NCBI RefSeq assembly: GCF_013201685.1 | Contig: NZ_CP053844.1 | Span: 1,116,001 to 1,180,000, forward strand | Length of the DNA stretch: 64,000 nucleotides | Source of the DNA: Campylobacter geochelonis | Lineage (GTDB): Bacteria > Campylobacterota > Campylobacteria > Campylobacterales > Campylobacteraceae | Reading direction: 5' to 3' | Part shown: positions 52,394 to 62,838 of the stretch, piece by piece | How the letters are laid out: each line of letters begins with the position of its first letter | Position numbering within the stretch: the first letter of the stretch is position 1 | The notes under the pieces: generated by a model | What the model saw: only the letters and a program-made list of their open reading frames with translations | Told to the model about the DNA's origin: nothing | Databases searched by the model: none | Position numbers and translations under genes: made by a program

Positions 52394-55300
52394 ATGTTCA
52401 AAAAAATTCTCCTATCTATTTTTATATCGTTAAATGCCTTTGCATTCAGCGTTACAAGTCTTGGCGTAAATGATAATCAAACTCTTATTTTTAATGTAGA
52501 AAACAGCAACTTCGCAAGCAAAATTTCTCTTATCACTCACGATAGGATTATCACTTGCGATCCTGAAGTTAGTGGAGCTTTTGAGTATCTAAGCACAACG
52601 CAAATCGCCTTTTATCCAAACAAACCACTTTTTAAAGGCACAAACTATACATGCGGCAATGCAAATGGCAAAATTTCTTTTACAACCGAGCCTTTTGGTA
52701 TAGAAAATATCCGCGCGTTAGATGATAAAAACTTTATGCTAAGCTTAAATGATACTGTAAATTTAGATGAACTAAAGCTGAAACTAAAGCTCTATACTAA
52801 AGAAAAACTTGCAAAAAACAGTGTAGCATTTAAAGTAAAAAGCCTAGATAGCAAAAACTTTCTTGTAACTTTAGATAAAACATATCCAAATTTATATCTT
52901 TTCTTGCCACAAAGTCTAAAATCAAAAGCAAATATAGCCTTAGATAAAGACTTTACGCAAGATATATCAAAACAAGGTGTATTTTTTAAAGACAACCCAA
53001 ATGCTATAAGTTTAAATGATATAAAAGTCGTGCCCTACTCTTTTGATGATGGCGAGCTTGGTTTTAAAATAAGATTAAAAGAGTATATTTTAGCTAGTAA
53101 AAAATTTATCCAAATTCCAAATATAACAAATTTCTCACTTTCAAACATCAAGTATGTATATGATAAAAACGATCCAAATTTTTACTATGAATTTGATGTA
53201 AAAAGCCCGCAAATCAAGCCAAACACAGAGTATGAGATAAAAATTCTGCCTGGATTTGGCGATAACTATATGTTAAATAGAGAGTTAAAAAGTTTTGTTG
53301 TAAAAACAGGCGATTTAAAACCATTTGCTAAATTTAGCGATGAGTTGCCATATATCTCAAAAGGCTCAAGTATCGAGTTTAAAAGTGCAAATTTAAACTC
53401 AGTTAAAGTCGTAATCAACCAAATAAGCGAGCAAAACTATCGCTACTTTTTAAACTACAATACCGATATAACAAAGCTAACAACAGAGGTTGCAAGTAAA
53501 AACTTCACACTAGATAACAAACCAAATCAGATAACAGCACATCGCCTAAACTTCGATTTTACCGGCTTTAAAGATGGAGTTTATAACATCAGTATATTCT
53601 ATAAAGATGATAAAAACAAAATCAAGCAGATATCAAAACAGGCTTATTTTAGCGATATTAGCGCTGTTTCAACGCTTGGCGATGGTGGAATTTTTGTATT
53701 TACAACTCGCCTTTCAACCGCAAAAGCGCTACCAAACACGCAAATTACAATATATAATGAAAATAATGAAATAATTGCTAACGGCTTTAGCGATAAATTG
53801 GGCGTTTATGAGTTAAAAAGTGATGATTTTTTAAGTAAAAAACCAAAGTCGATTTTTATAAAAAATGGTAGCGAAGAAAATTTCTTACTTTTAAATAAAT
53901 CGGTAAATAACGATGCACTACTTAAAGAAAAATTAGATGATTATGAAGCGCTAACTTACTTGGCTAGCGATATCATTAGACCAAATGAGACGCTTGAGGG
54001 GATTGTTATCTTAAAAGATCACGCATTTAAGCCACTTAGCGACCTTCCAGTTAAAGTCAAAATTCTTGACCCACTTAATAAGGTGATAAAAAATTTATCA
54101 CTAAAAACCGATAAATTTGGAAGCATTAAGATTCAAGAGTCTATGGGCGAACTTAGTGGAACTTACTTTATCGATGTTGAGTTTGCTAACAAACTTTTAG
54201 ATAGAAAGAGTTTTAGTATAGAAAATTTTATCCCACAAAGGGTTAAAAATGAGATTTTAACGACAAAAGATGAGTTTTTAGAGTCCGAAAATATAAATTT
54301 AAGCCTAATTTCAACCTATCTTTTTGGCGCACCAGCTTCAAATTTATCAGGTTCGCTTACACTAAATTTAAGTGCAAAAGAGTTAAAGCTTAAAAACTAC
54401 GAAAATTTTTCATTTATAAACTCCACCATAGATAGCAAAACCATACTTGATAGCAAGTATTTTGATATAGTTTTAAACAACGATGGCAAGAAGGACTTTA
54501 TAATTAATTATAAAAAACAACTGCCAGTTTCAAACGCTATAAATGCTAGTTTAAATTTCTCCATCCTTGATAACACAAAAACCGTTAGCGAGTATAAAAA
54601 CCTAACGATATATCCATATAAAACCTTAACCGCCATAGCAGCCGATAAGGACTTTGTTGATAGTGGCAAGAGTGTTAAATTTAGTGTTTTAAGCCTTGAC
54701 TCACTTAGCAAAAAAAAGTTAAACCCAAAGCTTAACATATCTATCTACTCGCTTTCTTGGAACTACGTGCTTGATAGCCACTCATATAAAGAGCAAAAAG
54801 AGCTAAATTTACTAGACTCATTTGAGCTTGAAAAAGATAGCTTTGAGTATAAATTTAGCAGTGGTGGCGACTATGTTGTAGTTGCAAATGACTATCTAAG
54901 CGGCAGTAGTGCTAGTTTTGAAGTATATGTTAGTGGCTGGGGTGGATATGGCACAAAATCAGCAAAAGATATACAAAAAGCTACAATCACATTAGATAAA
55001 ACTAGCTACAAAGCTGGCGATGAGGTTAAAGTAGATGTAAATTCTGCCATTAAACAAGGTGTTGCAATCATATCTTTAGTAGATAAAAAAGTTTTAGAGT
55101 ATAAAATCATAAATTTTGATAACCACAAAGCTTTAGCATCGTTTTTTCTACCAAAAGAGTTTGAAAAAGGCTATGTAAATGCCACGATATTTCGCCAAGC
55201 AACTCCCCTTGCAACGCCACTTAGAACGTATGCTAACAAGGCTATAAAAGTAGATAAAAGCGCTCATCAGCTAAATTTAGAACTTACGCTCCCACAAAAA

Positions 55301-57532
55301 GTAAAAAATAACGAGCTTGCAAATATAAAGATAAAATCCCAACCAAACTCGCTAATAGCGCTATTTATAGTAGATGAAGGTGTGCTTAATATCATAAAAC
55401 AAAAAGAGATTGACGCATTTAAATACTTCGATATCATCTTGCCTATAAGTGTTAAAAACTACGATATATTTGACTCATTAAGCACCTTTGTTAGCAAGGC
55501 AAAAGCGCTTAGCTTTGGCGGAGATGCTCTGTTTGCCGCCGCTAGAAAGAAAAACGAAAACCCAGTTAAAGCAAAAGATATAAAAACCTTTAAAATCAGT
55601 ACATATCTAACCACAGATGAAAATGGCGAGGTAAGTTTCGAGTTTAAAACTCCAAATAACTTTAACTCCAAAGTACGAGTCACAGCCATATCTTTAAAAG
55701 ATGATAAAATCAACTCAAAAAACAGCTATATTGATATCAAAGATGATATAGTTATAAAACCTGGCGTTGTGATTTATCTAAACAAAAACGATAAACTAAA
55801 TTTACCAATCACACTTATAAACACAACCGATAGTAACAAAACGCTAAATTTAACAAGCCATTCAAGTGCAAATTTAACTCTTGATTTAAACCAGACAAGC
55901 GTTGTTTTACCAGCTAGACAAAGTGCTTTAGTAAATGCGGCTATTTTTGCAAAAGATATAGGAGAAGCTGACTTTAACTTGTCGGTAAATGATACTAAAG
56001 ATAGCTACTTAAGCACTACAAATTTAGATATCATCAGCCCTTATCCTAGCTCAAAATACAGCAAAAACGCATTTTTAAAGGGCTTTGAAGACTTTAATAT
56101 AAGCGATGAGAGTTATAAAACGCTTTATTTAAGCGCCTCTTCTACTCCTGATGTGATACTTAAAAATATCAGTAAAAAACTCATAGAGTATCCATATGGC
56201 TGCACAGAGCAAATCGCGTCAAGGCTTTTGGCGCTAGAAAATTTATACATGACAAACGATAAAGAGCAAAAAGAGGTTGATGAGATAGTTGAGCGTGGCG
56301 TTACAAGCTTGATTTTAAGACTAAAAGATAATGGAAGTTTTGGTTACTGGAGTAAATTTAGCGATACAAATATTTTCGCTTCAATCTATGCAAGTGACAT
56401 TTTACTACAAATCGATAAAAGCAAAAAACTCATAGGCAACGCTTCAAAAGAGCTTATCTACTCATATCTTAAAATGCCTCATCAAGACCCATTTAACGCA
56501 CTTTATGCAGCATATGTGCTAGGCCAAAACAAAGCTTTAGAAAAAGATAGAGCAAACTATCTTTTTGATAGTAAAGTTTATGAGTATAACTTAGTAACGC
56601 TTTATATGATGGCTGGGATTTTAGATGATTTAGGTCTTGAAAACGAGCTTAACATCGTGCAAAACAAAATTAACAAATACAACTTAAATTTAGCAAAATT
56701 TGATGGCTATAGCGCTAATTTTGACTCAACTACTAGAAATTTAGCCTTTGCTTTATATATCCACTCAAAGCACTTTAAGCCAAACAAATTTTCAAAAAAA
56801 TTAGCAGAAATGATATCTAAAAATTTTGATTTGCTAAACAGCACGCAAAAAAATGCCTTTGTTTTAAGAGCTTTTGAGAGTTATTTTAAAGAAGACTTTG
56901 AAAAAGGCGAGTTTGAAATCACGCAAAATGGCGCTTTAACAAAGTATCAAAACAATCAAAATTTAAAGCTTAATTTAGAAAAAAACAAAAGCTTTAAACT
57001 AAGTTCAGACGATGGAATTTATTATAGTTTATTAAGTTTTGGAAACGAAAAACTACCTTTAAAACACGTTATGCCGGAGCTAAATGATAGGTATTTTAAC
57101 TCCGCTAAAAGCATAAATATCTATAGAGAATTTGTTGATATAAATGGCAAAAAGGTAAATTTAAATGATTTAAAACTAAATCAAACAATTTTTTCAAAAG
57201 TGCAAATTTATTCTAACCAAAATTACATGCCAAATGTTTTGGTAAATGAGCAAATTAGCCCATGCTTTGAAGTGATAAATGAGCGAATTTATGGCGCTAA
57301 AAGAGGCAAACACACAACCGATACTATAACTTTTGAAAACCAAGATATAAAAGATGAAAGAGTTGTTAGCTTTTTAAACCCGCTAGATAAAGGTAAAATG
57401 CAGTTTTTTACTCCGTTAAAAGTCGTTATGAGTGGAACTTGCGTGCTTCCAGCGGTTAAGGTTGAGCTAATGCAAGATGAGGATTTATGGGATTATGACC
57501 TTGAGATGGAGAGTTTTAAGGTAGAAAAATAG
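52394..57532 (+). CDS. Bacterial alpha-2-macroglobulin
   Basis: This very large secreted protein has 1712 residues and a signal peptide (residues 1-18) without a lipobox cysteine. It is therefore predicted to be free in the periplasm rather than a lipoprotein. It shows repeated macroglobulin domains, a bait-like central region and the thioester motif GCTEQ with Cys1270, followed by the alpha-helical thioester domain (LASRLLALENLY-like). Proteases that cut the bait region are trapped by the thioester. The pairing with pbpC is the standard arrangement. It uses an AAAAGGAT ribosome site. Confidence 0.94.
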   Translation: MFKKILLSIFISLNAFAFSVTSLGVNDNQTLIFNVENSNFASKISLITHDRIITCDPEVSGAFEYLSTTQIAFYPNKPLFKGTNYTCGNANGKISFTTEPFGIENIRALDDKNFMLSLNDTVNLDELKLKLKLYTKEKLAKNSVAFKVKSLDSKNFLVTLDKTYPNLYLFLPQSLKSKANIALDKDFTQDISKQGVFFKDNPNAISLNDIKVVPYSFDDGELGFKIRLKEYILASKKFIQIPNITNFSLSNIKYVYDKNDPNFYYEFDVKSPQIKPNTEYEIKILPGFGDNYMLNRELKSFVVKTGDLKPFAKFSDELPYISKGSSIEFKSANLNSVKVVINQISEQNYRYFLNYNTDITKLTTEVASKNFTLDNKPNQITAHRLNFDFTGFKDGVYNISIFYKDDKNKIKQISKQAYFSDISAVSTLGDGGIFVFTTRLSTAKALPNTQITIYNENNEIIANGFSDKLGVYELKSDDFLSKKPKSIFIKNGSEENFLLLNKSVNNDALLKEKLDDYEALTYLASDIIRPNETLEGIVILKDHAFKPLSDLPVKVKILDPLNKVIKNLSLKTDKFGSIKIQESMGELSGTYFIDVEFANKLLDRKSFSIENFIPQRVKNEILTTKDEFLESENINLSLISTYLFGAPASNLSGSLTLNLSAKELKLKNYENFSFINSTIDSKTILDSKYFDIVLNNDGKKDFIINYKKQLPVSNAINASLNFSILDNTKTVSEYKNLTIYPYKTLTAIAADKDFVDSGKSVKFSVLSLDSLSKKKLNPKLNISIYSLSWNYVLDSHSYKEQKELNLLDSFELEKDSFEYKFSSGGDYVVVANDYLSGSSASFEVYVSGWGGYGTKSAKDIQKATITLDKTSYKAGDEVKVDVNSAIKQGVAIISLVDKKVLEYKIINFDNHKALASFFLPKEFEKGYVNATIFRQATPLATPLRTYANKAIKVDKSAHQLNLELTLPQKVKNNELANIKIKSQPNSLIALFIVDEGVLNIIKQKEIDAFKYFDIILPISVKNYDIFDSLSTFVSKAKALSFGGDALFAAARKKNENPVKAKDIKTFKISTYLTTDENGEVSFEFKTPNNFNSKVRVTAISLKDDKINSKNSYIDIKDDIVIKPGVVIYLNKNDKLNLPITLINTTDSNKTLNLTSHSSANLTLDLNQTSVVLPARQSALVNAAIFAKDIGEADFNLSVNDTKDSYLSTTNLDIISPYPSSKYSKNAFLKGFEDFNISDESYKTLYLSASSTPDVILKNISKKLIEYPYGCTEQIASRLLALENLYMTNDKEQKEVDEIVERGVTSLILRLKDNGSFGYWSKFSDTNIFASIYASDILLQIDKSKKLIGNASKELIYSYLKMPHQDPFNALYAAYVLGQNKALEKDRANYLFDSKVYEYNLVTLYMMAGILDDLGLENELNIVQNKINKYNLNLAKFDGYSANFDSTTRNLAFALYIHSKHFKPNKFSKKLAEMISKNFDLLNSTQKNAFVLRAFESYFKEDFEKGEFEITQNGALTKYQNNQNLKLNLEKNKSFKLSSDDGIYYSLLSFGNEKLPLKHVMPELNDRYFNSAKSINIYREFVDINGKKVNLNDLKLNQTIFSKVQIYSNQNYMPNVLVNEQISPCFEVINERIYGAKRGKHTTDTITFENQDIKDERVVSFLNPLDKGKMQFFTPLKVVMSGTCVLPAVKVELMQDEDLWDYDLEMESFKVEK

Positions 57533-57599
57533 AATTTATGATTTTATCAAACTAATTTTGATAAAATTAAAGCTTTAAATTTAAACAAAGGATAGTCAA

Positions 57600-60218
57600 G
57601 TGGCTGATTTTTACGATGCTAAAGAGGTCGAAGAAAAATTTTATAAAATTTGGGAAGAACGTGGATATTTTGAAATCGATGGCAACAAGGATATTTGTGA
57701 AGACAAAAAGAGCTTTTGTATTATGATGCCACCACCAAACGTTACAGGTGTGCTTCACATCGGACACGCCCTAACCTTTACGCTTCAAGATATCATGACT
57801 CGCTATAAACGTATGGATGGATACAAAACTTTATGGCAACCAGGACTTGATCACGCAGGAATCGCCACTCAAAACGTCGTTGAAAAACAACTTCTAGCAC
57901 AAGGAATTACAAAAGAAGAGCTTGGGCGCGAGGCATTTTTACAAAAAGTTTGGGAGTGGAAAGAAAAAAGTGGTGGAACTATCAACCGCCAAATGCGCCG
58001 TCTTGGCGTAACTCCGGCGTGGAGCAGAGAGCGTTTTACTATGGATGATGGGCTTAAAAAAGCTGTAAAAAAAGCCTTTGTAAATTTATATGAAAAAGGT
58101 CTTATCGTTCGCGGAAACTACATGGTAAACTGGTGCACACACGATGGCGCACTAAGCGATGTCGAAGTAGATCACAAAGAAAATCACGGCAAGCTTTATC
58201 ACCTTCGCTACTTTCTTGAAAATAGCGATAAATTTGTCATCGTTGCTACAACAAGACCTGAAACATACTTTGGCGATAGCGCTGTAATGGTTCATCCTGA
58301 TGATGAGCGTTACAAAGAGCTAGTTGGCAAAAGTGTGATTTTACCTATCATAAATCGTAAAATCAAAATCATAGCCGATGAACATGTTGATATGAGCTTT
58401 GGAACTGGCGTTGTTAAAGTTACTCCAGCTCATGATATAAACGACTATGAGGTTGGAAATCGCCATAACTTGGAGTTTATCACTATCTTTGATGAAAAGG
58501 GAATTTTAAATGAGCGTTGCGATAAATTTGCTGGACTTGAAAGACTTGAAGCAAGAGATATTATAGTAAATGAACTTGAAAAACTTGGAAATGTCGAGAA
58601 AATCGAAGATTACACTAATCAAGTTGGATACTGCTACCGCTGTAAAAATATCGTTGAACCATACATCTCAAAACAGTGGTTTGTAAAATCAGCAATCGCA
58701 GATGAAGCCATAGCAAAGGTAAATGAAGGCGGGGCGGAATTTTTCCCAACGCATTGGATAAATAGCTTTAATGCGTGGATGAGAGAACTAAAAGACTGGT
58801 GTATAAGCCGTCAGCTTTGGTGGGGACATCAAATTCCGGTATTTTACTGTGATGAGTGCGGACATGAGTGGGCGAGCGAGGAAGATGAGCCAAAAGCTTG
58901 TCCAAAATGCGGCAAAAACCACTTTCATCAAGATCTTGATGTGCTTGATACTTGGTTTAGTTCTGGACTTTGGCCGATTTCTACTCTTGGCTGGGGAAAT
59001 GGCGAGGCGCTTAAAGGGCAAAAATGGTTTGAAAACGACTTAAAAGAGTTTTATCCAAACACGATGCTGATAACTGGTTTTGATATCTTGTTTTTCTGGG
59101 TCGCTAGGATGATGTTTCAGTGCCAAAATGCAGTTGAAAAGCTTCCATTTAAAGATATATATCTTCACGCTTTGGTTAAAGACAAAGATGGCAAAAAGAT
59201 GAGTAAAAGTAGTGGAAATGCCATAGATCCACTCGATAAAATAGATGAGTATAGTGCCGATATATTGCGTTTTACGCTAACTTTGCTTTGCGTTCAAGGG
59301 CGCGATTTAAGGCTAAGTGAAGAAAAGATGGTTTTGGTTAGAAATTTCACTAACAAAATTTATAACGCAAGTAAATATTTGCTAATGAACGAGCCTAAAT
59401 TTAGCGACTTAAACGAATGCAAAATCACTTCAAAACTTGGACTTTATATGCTAAGTCGCTTTAAAGTATGTGTAAAAGATGTGCGCGAAAACATCGATGC
59501 TTACCGCTTTAACGACGCTGCAAACGCGATATATAAATTTATGTGGGATGAGTTTTGCGACTGGGGAATCGAGCTAAGCAAAGCTGACAAATCAAGCGTG
59601 CGCGAGCTTGGAGCGATTTTTAAAGAGGCGATGAAGCTTTTAAGCCCATTTATGCCATTTATCTCTGAGTATCTTTATCACGAGCTAAGCGCAACTAGCC
59701 TTGAAAACGCAAATTCGATAATGATAAGTAAATATCCAAAAATAGAGCAAAACGATGAGAAAATAGAAGAAATTTTTGCCCTTGTGATTGAAAGTATTGT
59801 TGCGATTCGCCGTGCAAAAGCGACTATAGACTTAGGAAATTCAAAAATTGCTAAAGCCTATATCAAGCTAAACACAAGTACTGATTTATCAAACGCAACT
59901 GCTTATATCAAGCTTCTTACAAAATGCGAAGAGATAGAGTTTACAAACGCTAAGCAAGAAAACTCAGTCCGCGATGTAAGCCAAAATTTAGAAGTTTTCA
60001 TACCTCTAAGTGGCGTTGATACAAGTGCGATTGTAGCGCGTTTAAACTCACAAAAAGCAAAACTTGAAAAAGAGATAAACAAACTTGAAAATATGTTAAA
60101 TAATGAAAAATTTGTAGTAAACGCTCCAGCAAGCGTGCTTGAGACAAACCGCGCAGGTTTAGCAAGCGCAAAAGAAAGACTTGAAAAAATCACAAGCGAG
60201 CTAGAAGCGCTAAGCTAA
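57600..60218 (+). CDS. valS: Valyl-tRNA synthetase
   Basis: This 872-residue class I synthetase has the HIGH motif at 53-56 (PNVTGVLHIGHAL), KMSKS at 533-537, the editing (CP1) domain with TTRPETYFGDSAVMVHP, a zinc-binding-like segment CDECGHEWASE...CPKC, and the C-terminal coiled coil that contacts tRNA. It charges tRNA-Val and hydrolyses Thr-tRNA-Val. Translation starts at GTG 57600 after an AAAGGAT site. Length and motifs are complete. Confidence 0.97.
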   Translation: MADFYDAKEVEEKFYKIWEERGYFEIDGNKDICEDKKSFCIMMPPPNVTGVLHIGHALTFTLQDIMTRYKRMDGYKTLWQPGLDHAGIATQNVVEKQLLAQGITKEELGREAFLQKVWEWKEKSGGTINRQMRRLGVTPAWSRERFTMDDGLKKAVKKAFVNLYEKGLIVRGNYMVNWCTHDGALSDVEVDHKENHGKLYHLRYFLENSDKFVIVATTRPETYFGDSAVMVHPDDERYKELVGKSVILPIINRKIKIIADEHVDMSFGTGVVKVTPAHDINDYEVGNRHNLEFITIFDEKGILNERCDKFAGLERLEARDIIVNELEKLGNVEKIEDYTNQVGYCYRCKNIVEPYISKQWFVKSAIADEAIAKVNEGGAEFFPTHWINSFNAWMRELKDWCISRQLWWGHQIPVFYCDECGHEWASEEDEPKACPKCGKNHFHQDLDVLDTWFSSGLWPISTLGWGNGEALKGQKWFENDLKEFYPNTMLITGFDILFFWVARMMFQCQNAVEKLPFKDIYLHALVKDKDGKKMSKSSGNAIDPLDKIDEYSADILRFTLTLLCVQGRDLRLSEEKMVLVRNFTNKIYNASKYLLMNEPKFSDLNECKITSKLGLYMLSRFKVCVKDVRENIDAYRFNDAANAIYKFMWDEFCDWGIELSKADKSSVRELGAIFKEAMKLLSPFMPFISEYLYHELSATSLENANSIMISKYPKIEQNDEKIEEIFALVIESIVAIRRAKATIDLGNSKIAKAYIKLNTSTDLSNATAYIKLLTKCEEIEFTNAKQENSVRDVSQNLEVFIPLSGVDTSAIVARLNSQKAKLEKEINKLENMLNNEKFVVNAPASVLETNRAGLASAKERLEKITSELEALS

Positions 60219-60241
60219 CAAAAATAGCTAAAGGGGGTTTT

Positions 60242-60649
60242 ATGGGACGTATTATTTTAGTAGGATTGTTGTTTATAAGCATTTTGTTGGCTAAAGATAT
60301 AAATGTGGTTGTTTTTTTAACCGATAAAGCTAAATTTGATAACGCTTTTTTAGTCACAAGTGGTTTGCAAAAAACACTTCAAAAAGATGAAAAAGCTGAT
60401 ATCGAGCTTGTTTTGGGCGGTAGTTCTGTTGAGGTTTTTGCAAGTAAATCTAAAAAAGATTTGGATATGCAAGAAAAGATTAAAGCACTTGTTGCTATGC
60501 CAAATGTAAGAGTAGTGGCTTGTAGTGGAGCAATGAAACGAAGCGGGATAGATAAGTCTTGGCTAAGCACTGGCGTAAAAACAGTCAAAGCCGCACCACG
60601 AGAAGTTGTTTTAAAACAGCTTGATGGATATGCACTGTTGCAACCTTGA
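60242..60649 (+). CDS. Periplasmic DsrE/DsrF-like protein
   Basis: This 135-residue protein has a short N-terminal signal (residues 1-17, ending LLAK) and a DsrE-like sulfur-transferase fold. Its conserved pattern is AFLVTSGLQKTLQ, IELVLGGSSVEVF, and VVACSGAMKRSGI with Cys94 in the position of the reactive cysteine. DsrE-like proteins relay sulfur or bind thiols; the periplasmic form has no assigned role. It starts 23 nt after valS and may be cotranscribed with it. Confidence 0.75.
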   Translation: MGRIILVGLLFISILLAKDINVVVFLTDKAKFDNAFLVTSGLQKTLQKDEKADIELVLGGSSVEVFASKSKKDLDMQEKIKALVAMPNVRVVACSGAMKRSGIDKSWLSTGVKTVKAAPREVVLKQLDGYALLQP

Positions 60650-61128
60650 GTATAAATTTATTGCACATTTAAAGCTAAATTTAAGATAAATACTATAATC
60701 ATCTAAATGTGTGTTAAAAATTAAAGCTTTTTTATCACGATGTCTGAATCGTGTTAAGAAAATTAAAATTTTTAATACACTTTACATTTTCTTAAAATAT
60801 CAAAAAAGATTGATATTTATATAATCGTTTGTTTTCCAAAGTTTTATGCATTTTACTATCTTTTTTTCAAGTTTTAAGATATTTGGTTTAATCCGCCTAA
60901 ACTCCTAAAAGCACTTATAAATAACTTATAAATTTGCTGTTTTATTTAAATCAAGTGGCAATTTAATATAAACTCTTATTTTCTCTCATTTTAAAATTTA
61001 AAAATTTTGTTTTGCTTCTATTTTCCTTTTCGCTAAATTTCAATTATGAAATTTAAGGCTTGATATTATTAAATTTTTATCAATTATGAGATATAATTTT
61101 TAAATAAATAAAATATTAAAGCAGATAA
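60650..61128. other. AT-rich intergenic region upstream of metN
   Basis: About 480 bases with no ORF. It contains a short hairpin (CACGAT-GTCTGA-ATCGTG at 60736-60753) and, at 61092-61097, a TATAAT -10 element 32 bases before metN. No methionine riboswitch-like structure was recognised. Confidence 0.5.
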
Positions 61129-62088
61129 ATGATACAAATTTGTAATTTAAAAAAATACTTTGGCTCAAATTTAATCCTAAAAGATATAAATTTAAGCATA
61201 AAAAAAGGTGAGATTTTTGCCCTTGTAGGACATAGTGGAGCTGGTAAATCCACGCTTTTACGCACCATAAATGGGCTTGAAAATTACCAAGATGGAAGCG
61301 TTAAAGTCTTTGGCAAAGAGATAAAATCTATGCAAAAATCACAGCTTAGAGATTTCCGCAAAAAAATCGGTATGATTTTCCAGCATTTTGCGTTGATGAG
61401 TCGTAAAACTGTCTTTGAAAACATCGCCACTCCACTTAGGTTTTGGAAGTATGATAAAGCTTATATAACTTCAAAAGTAAATGAGCTTTTGCAAATCGTA
61501 GGGCTTGAAGATAAAGCAAACTCCTATCCTAGCGAGCTTAGTGGCGGACAAAAACAACGAGTCGCCATAGCAAGAGCCTTAGCGCTTGAGCCTGAAATTT
61601 TACTTAGCGATGAGGCGACTTCAGCGCTTGATCCAAATACGACAAAATCCATCCTAGAGCTACTTAAAAAAATCAACCGCGAACTTGGCATAACCATTGT
61701 CATCGTAACTCATGAGATGGAAGTTGTCAAAAGTGTAGCAGATAGAGCTGTGCTGCTTGATGGCGGTGTGATAGTAAATGAAGGAAGCATTCAAAAGCTG
61801 TTTTTAAAACCCGATAAAAATATGCAAAAATTCCTTGGCGAAGAGGCGATAGTGCCAGAAAATGGTGTAAATATCGCGCTGTATTTTCCAAAAGAGGTCG
61901 CATTTGACTGCGTGATAACAAATATGGCACGAAAGCTCGATAAAGACTTTAACATCGTGTGGGGCAAAATCGAAAAGCTAAACGATAGCGTTTTGGGGCA
62001 TTTGGTTATAAATATCAAAAGCGAAGATAAAGATTGTGTGCTTGAATACATTAAGAAAACAGGCGTTTTATGGGAGATAATGGAGTAA
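61129..62088 (+). CDS. metN: Methionine ABC transporter ATP-binding protein
   Basis: This 319-residue ATPase has Walker [10 protein letters not shown] (34-42), signature LSGGQKQR, Walker [13 protein letters not shown] and the H-loop VTHEMEV. It has a C-terminal NIL domain (~245-319) that binds methionine and mediates feedback inhibition. Together with MetI and MetQ it imports methionine. MetN and MetI are usually adjacent; here about 750 bp with two Sel1-type loci separate them. Confidence 0.93.
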   Translation: MIQICNLKKYFGSNLILKDINLSIKKGEIFALVGHSGAGKSTLLRTINGLENYQDGSVKVFGKEIKSMQKSQLRDFRKKIGMIFQHFALMSRKTVFENIATPLRFWKYDKAYITSKVNELLQIVGLEDKANSYPSELSGGQKQRVAIARALALEPEILLSDEATSALDPNTTKSILELLKKINRELGITIVIVTHEMEVVKSVADRAVLLDGGVIVNEGSIQKLFLKPDKNMQKFLGEEAIVPENGVNIALYFPKEVAFDCVITNMARKLDKDFNIVWGKIEKLNDSVLGHLVINIKSEDKDCVLEYIKKTGVLWEIME

Positions 62089-62131
62089 ATTTTATAAACA
62101 AGATAGTTTTAAATAAATCATGGAGCAGAAA

Positions 62132-62431
62132 ATGAAAAAAATATTTTTAACCTTTGTTTTAGTTGGATGTTGGCTAAATTTAGCTTTAGCAAGTGATCTT
62201 GGTAAGGGCTTTAATGCTTTAACTAGTGGCGATTTTAAATCTGCTTTTGAAAATTTTAAGCTAGCTTGCGATAAAAACGATGCTCTTGGGTGTAATGCTC
62301 TTGGAAATCTATATAAAAAAGGTAAAGGCGTTGAGCAAAATAATGAGTTGGCTAAAAAATATTATAAAAAAGCTTGTGAGTTAGGCTTAAAACCGGCTTG
62401 TGATAGTCAAGATAATTCAGACAAAAACTAG
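62132..62431 (+). CDS. Secreted Sel1-repeat, cysteine-rich small protein
   Basis: This 99-residue protein has a signal peptide (KKIFLTFVLVGCWLNLALA, cleavage after ALA) and two Sel1-like helical hairpins. Cysteines are spaced as in Helicobacter cysteine-rich proteins (LACDKNDALGCNALGNLY, KKACELGLKPACDS), each repeat closed by a disulfide. An upstream in-frame ATG at 62120 exists, but the ATG at 62132 is 6 nt after a GGAG site and gives a proper signal. Function is unknown; relatives bind cell-wall or host components. It lies inside the met operon. Confidence 0.8.
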   Translation: MKKIFLTFVLVGCWLNLALASDLGKGFNALTSGDFKSAFENFKLACDKNDALGCNALGNLYKKGKGVEQNNELAKKYYKKACELGLKPACDSQDNSDKN

Positions 62432-62449
62432 GCTAAATTTAGCAAATTT

Positions 62450-62781
62450 ATGAAAGAATTATATGAAAAAATAGCCTTAAGCTTAATGCTAATTTTGGTG
62501 GCAAATTTAGCATTAGCTGATGATTTAAGCATGGCAAGAGAATTTTATATAAAAAATTAAAAAAGCTTTTGAGTATGCAAATTTATCTTGTCAGAAAAAT
62601 AGCGCTGATAGATGTGCGACACTTGGAGCCTTTTATTTTAAAGGCATAGGCGTAAAAGAAAAGCTATAAAAAGGCTGAAAAAGCTTTTTAAAAAGTTTGC
62701 AAACTAGGATTTCATGATACTTGCAAGCGGCAAAATAGCTTAAAGAAAGCGAATATTAACAAAATTATAAATTTGCTTTGA
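62450..62781 (+). pseudogene. Decayed second Sel1-repeat cysteine-rich gene
   Basis: The sequence starts with a good signal peptide (ALSLMLILVANLALA) and then breaks at a TAA after AREFYIKN. Sel1-type sequence continues in another frame (KAFEYANLSCQKN, DRCATLGAFYFKGIGVKEK), hits further stops, and resumes with KVCKLGFHDTCKRQNS, ending at TGA 62779-62781. At least three frame changes or stops are present. It is a paralogue of the intact gene just upstream. Confidence 0.8.
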
Positions 62782-62838
62782 AAGATAGTTTATAAAAGCA
62801 AAAATTAACAAAAATTATATTTTAATGGAGATTATTTA

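Noticed and set aside
60736-60753. Hairpin as a methionine riboswitch or terminator before metN
   Set aside because: There is only a 6-bp stem with no following T-run and no SAM-riboswitch features.
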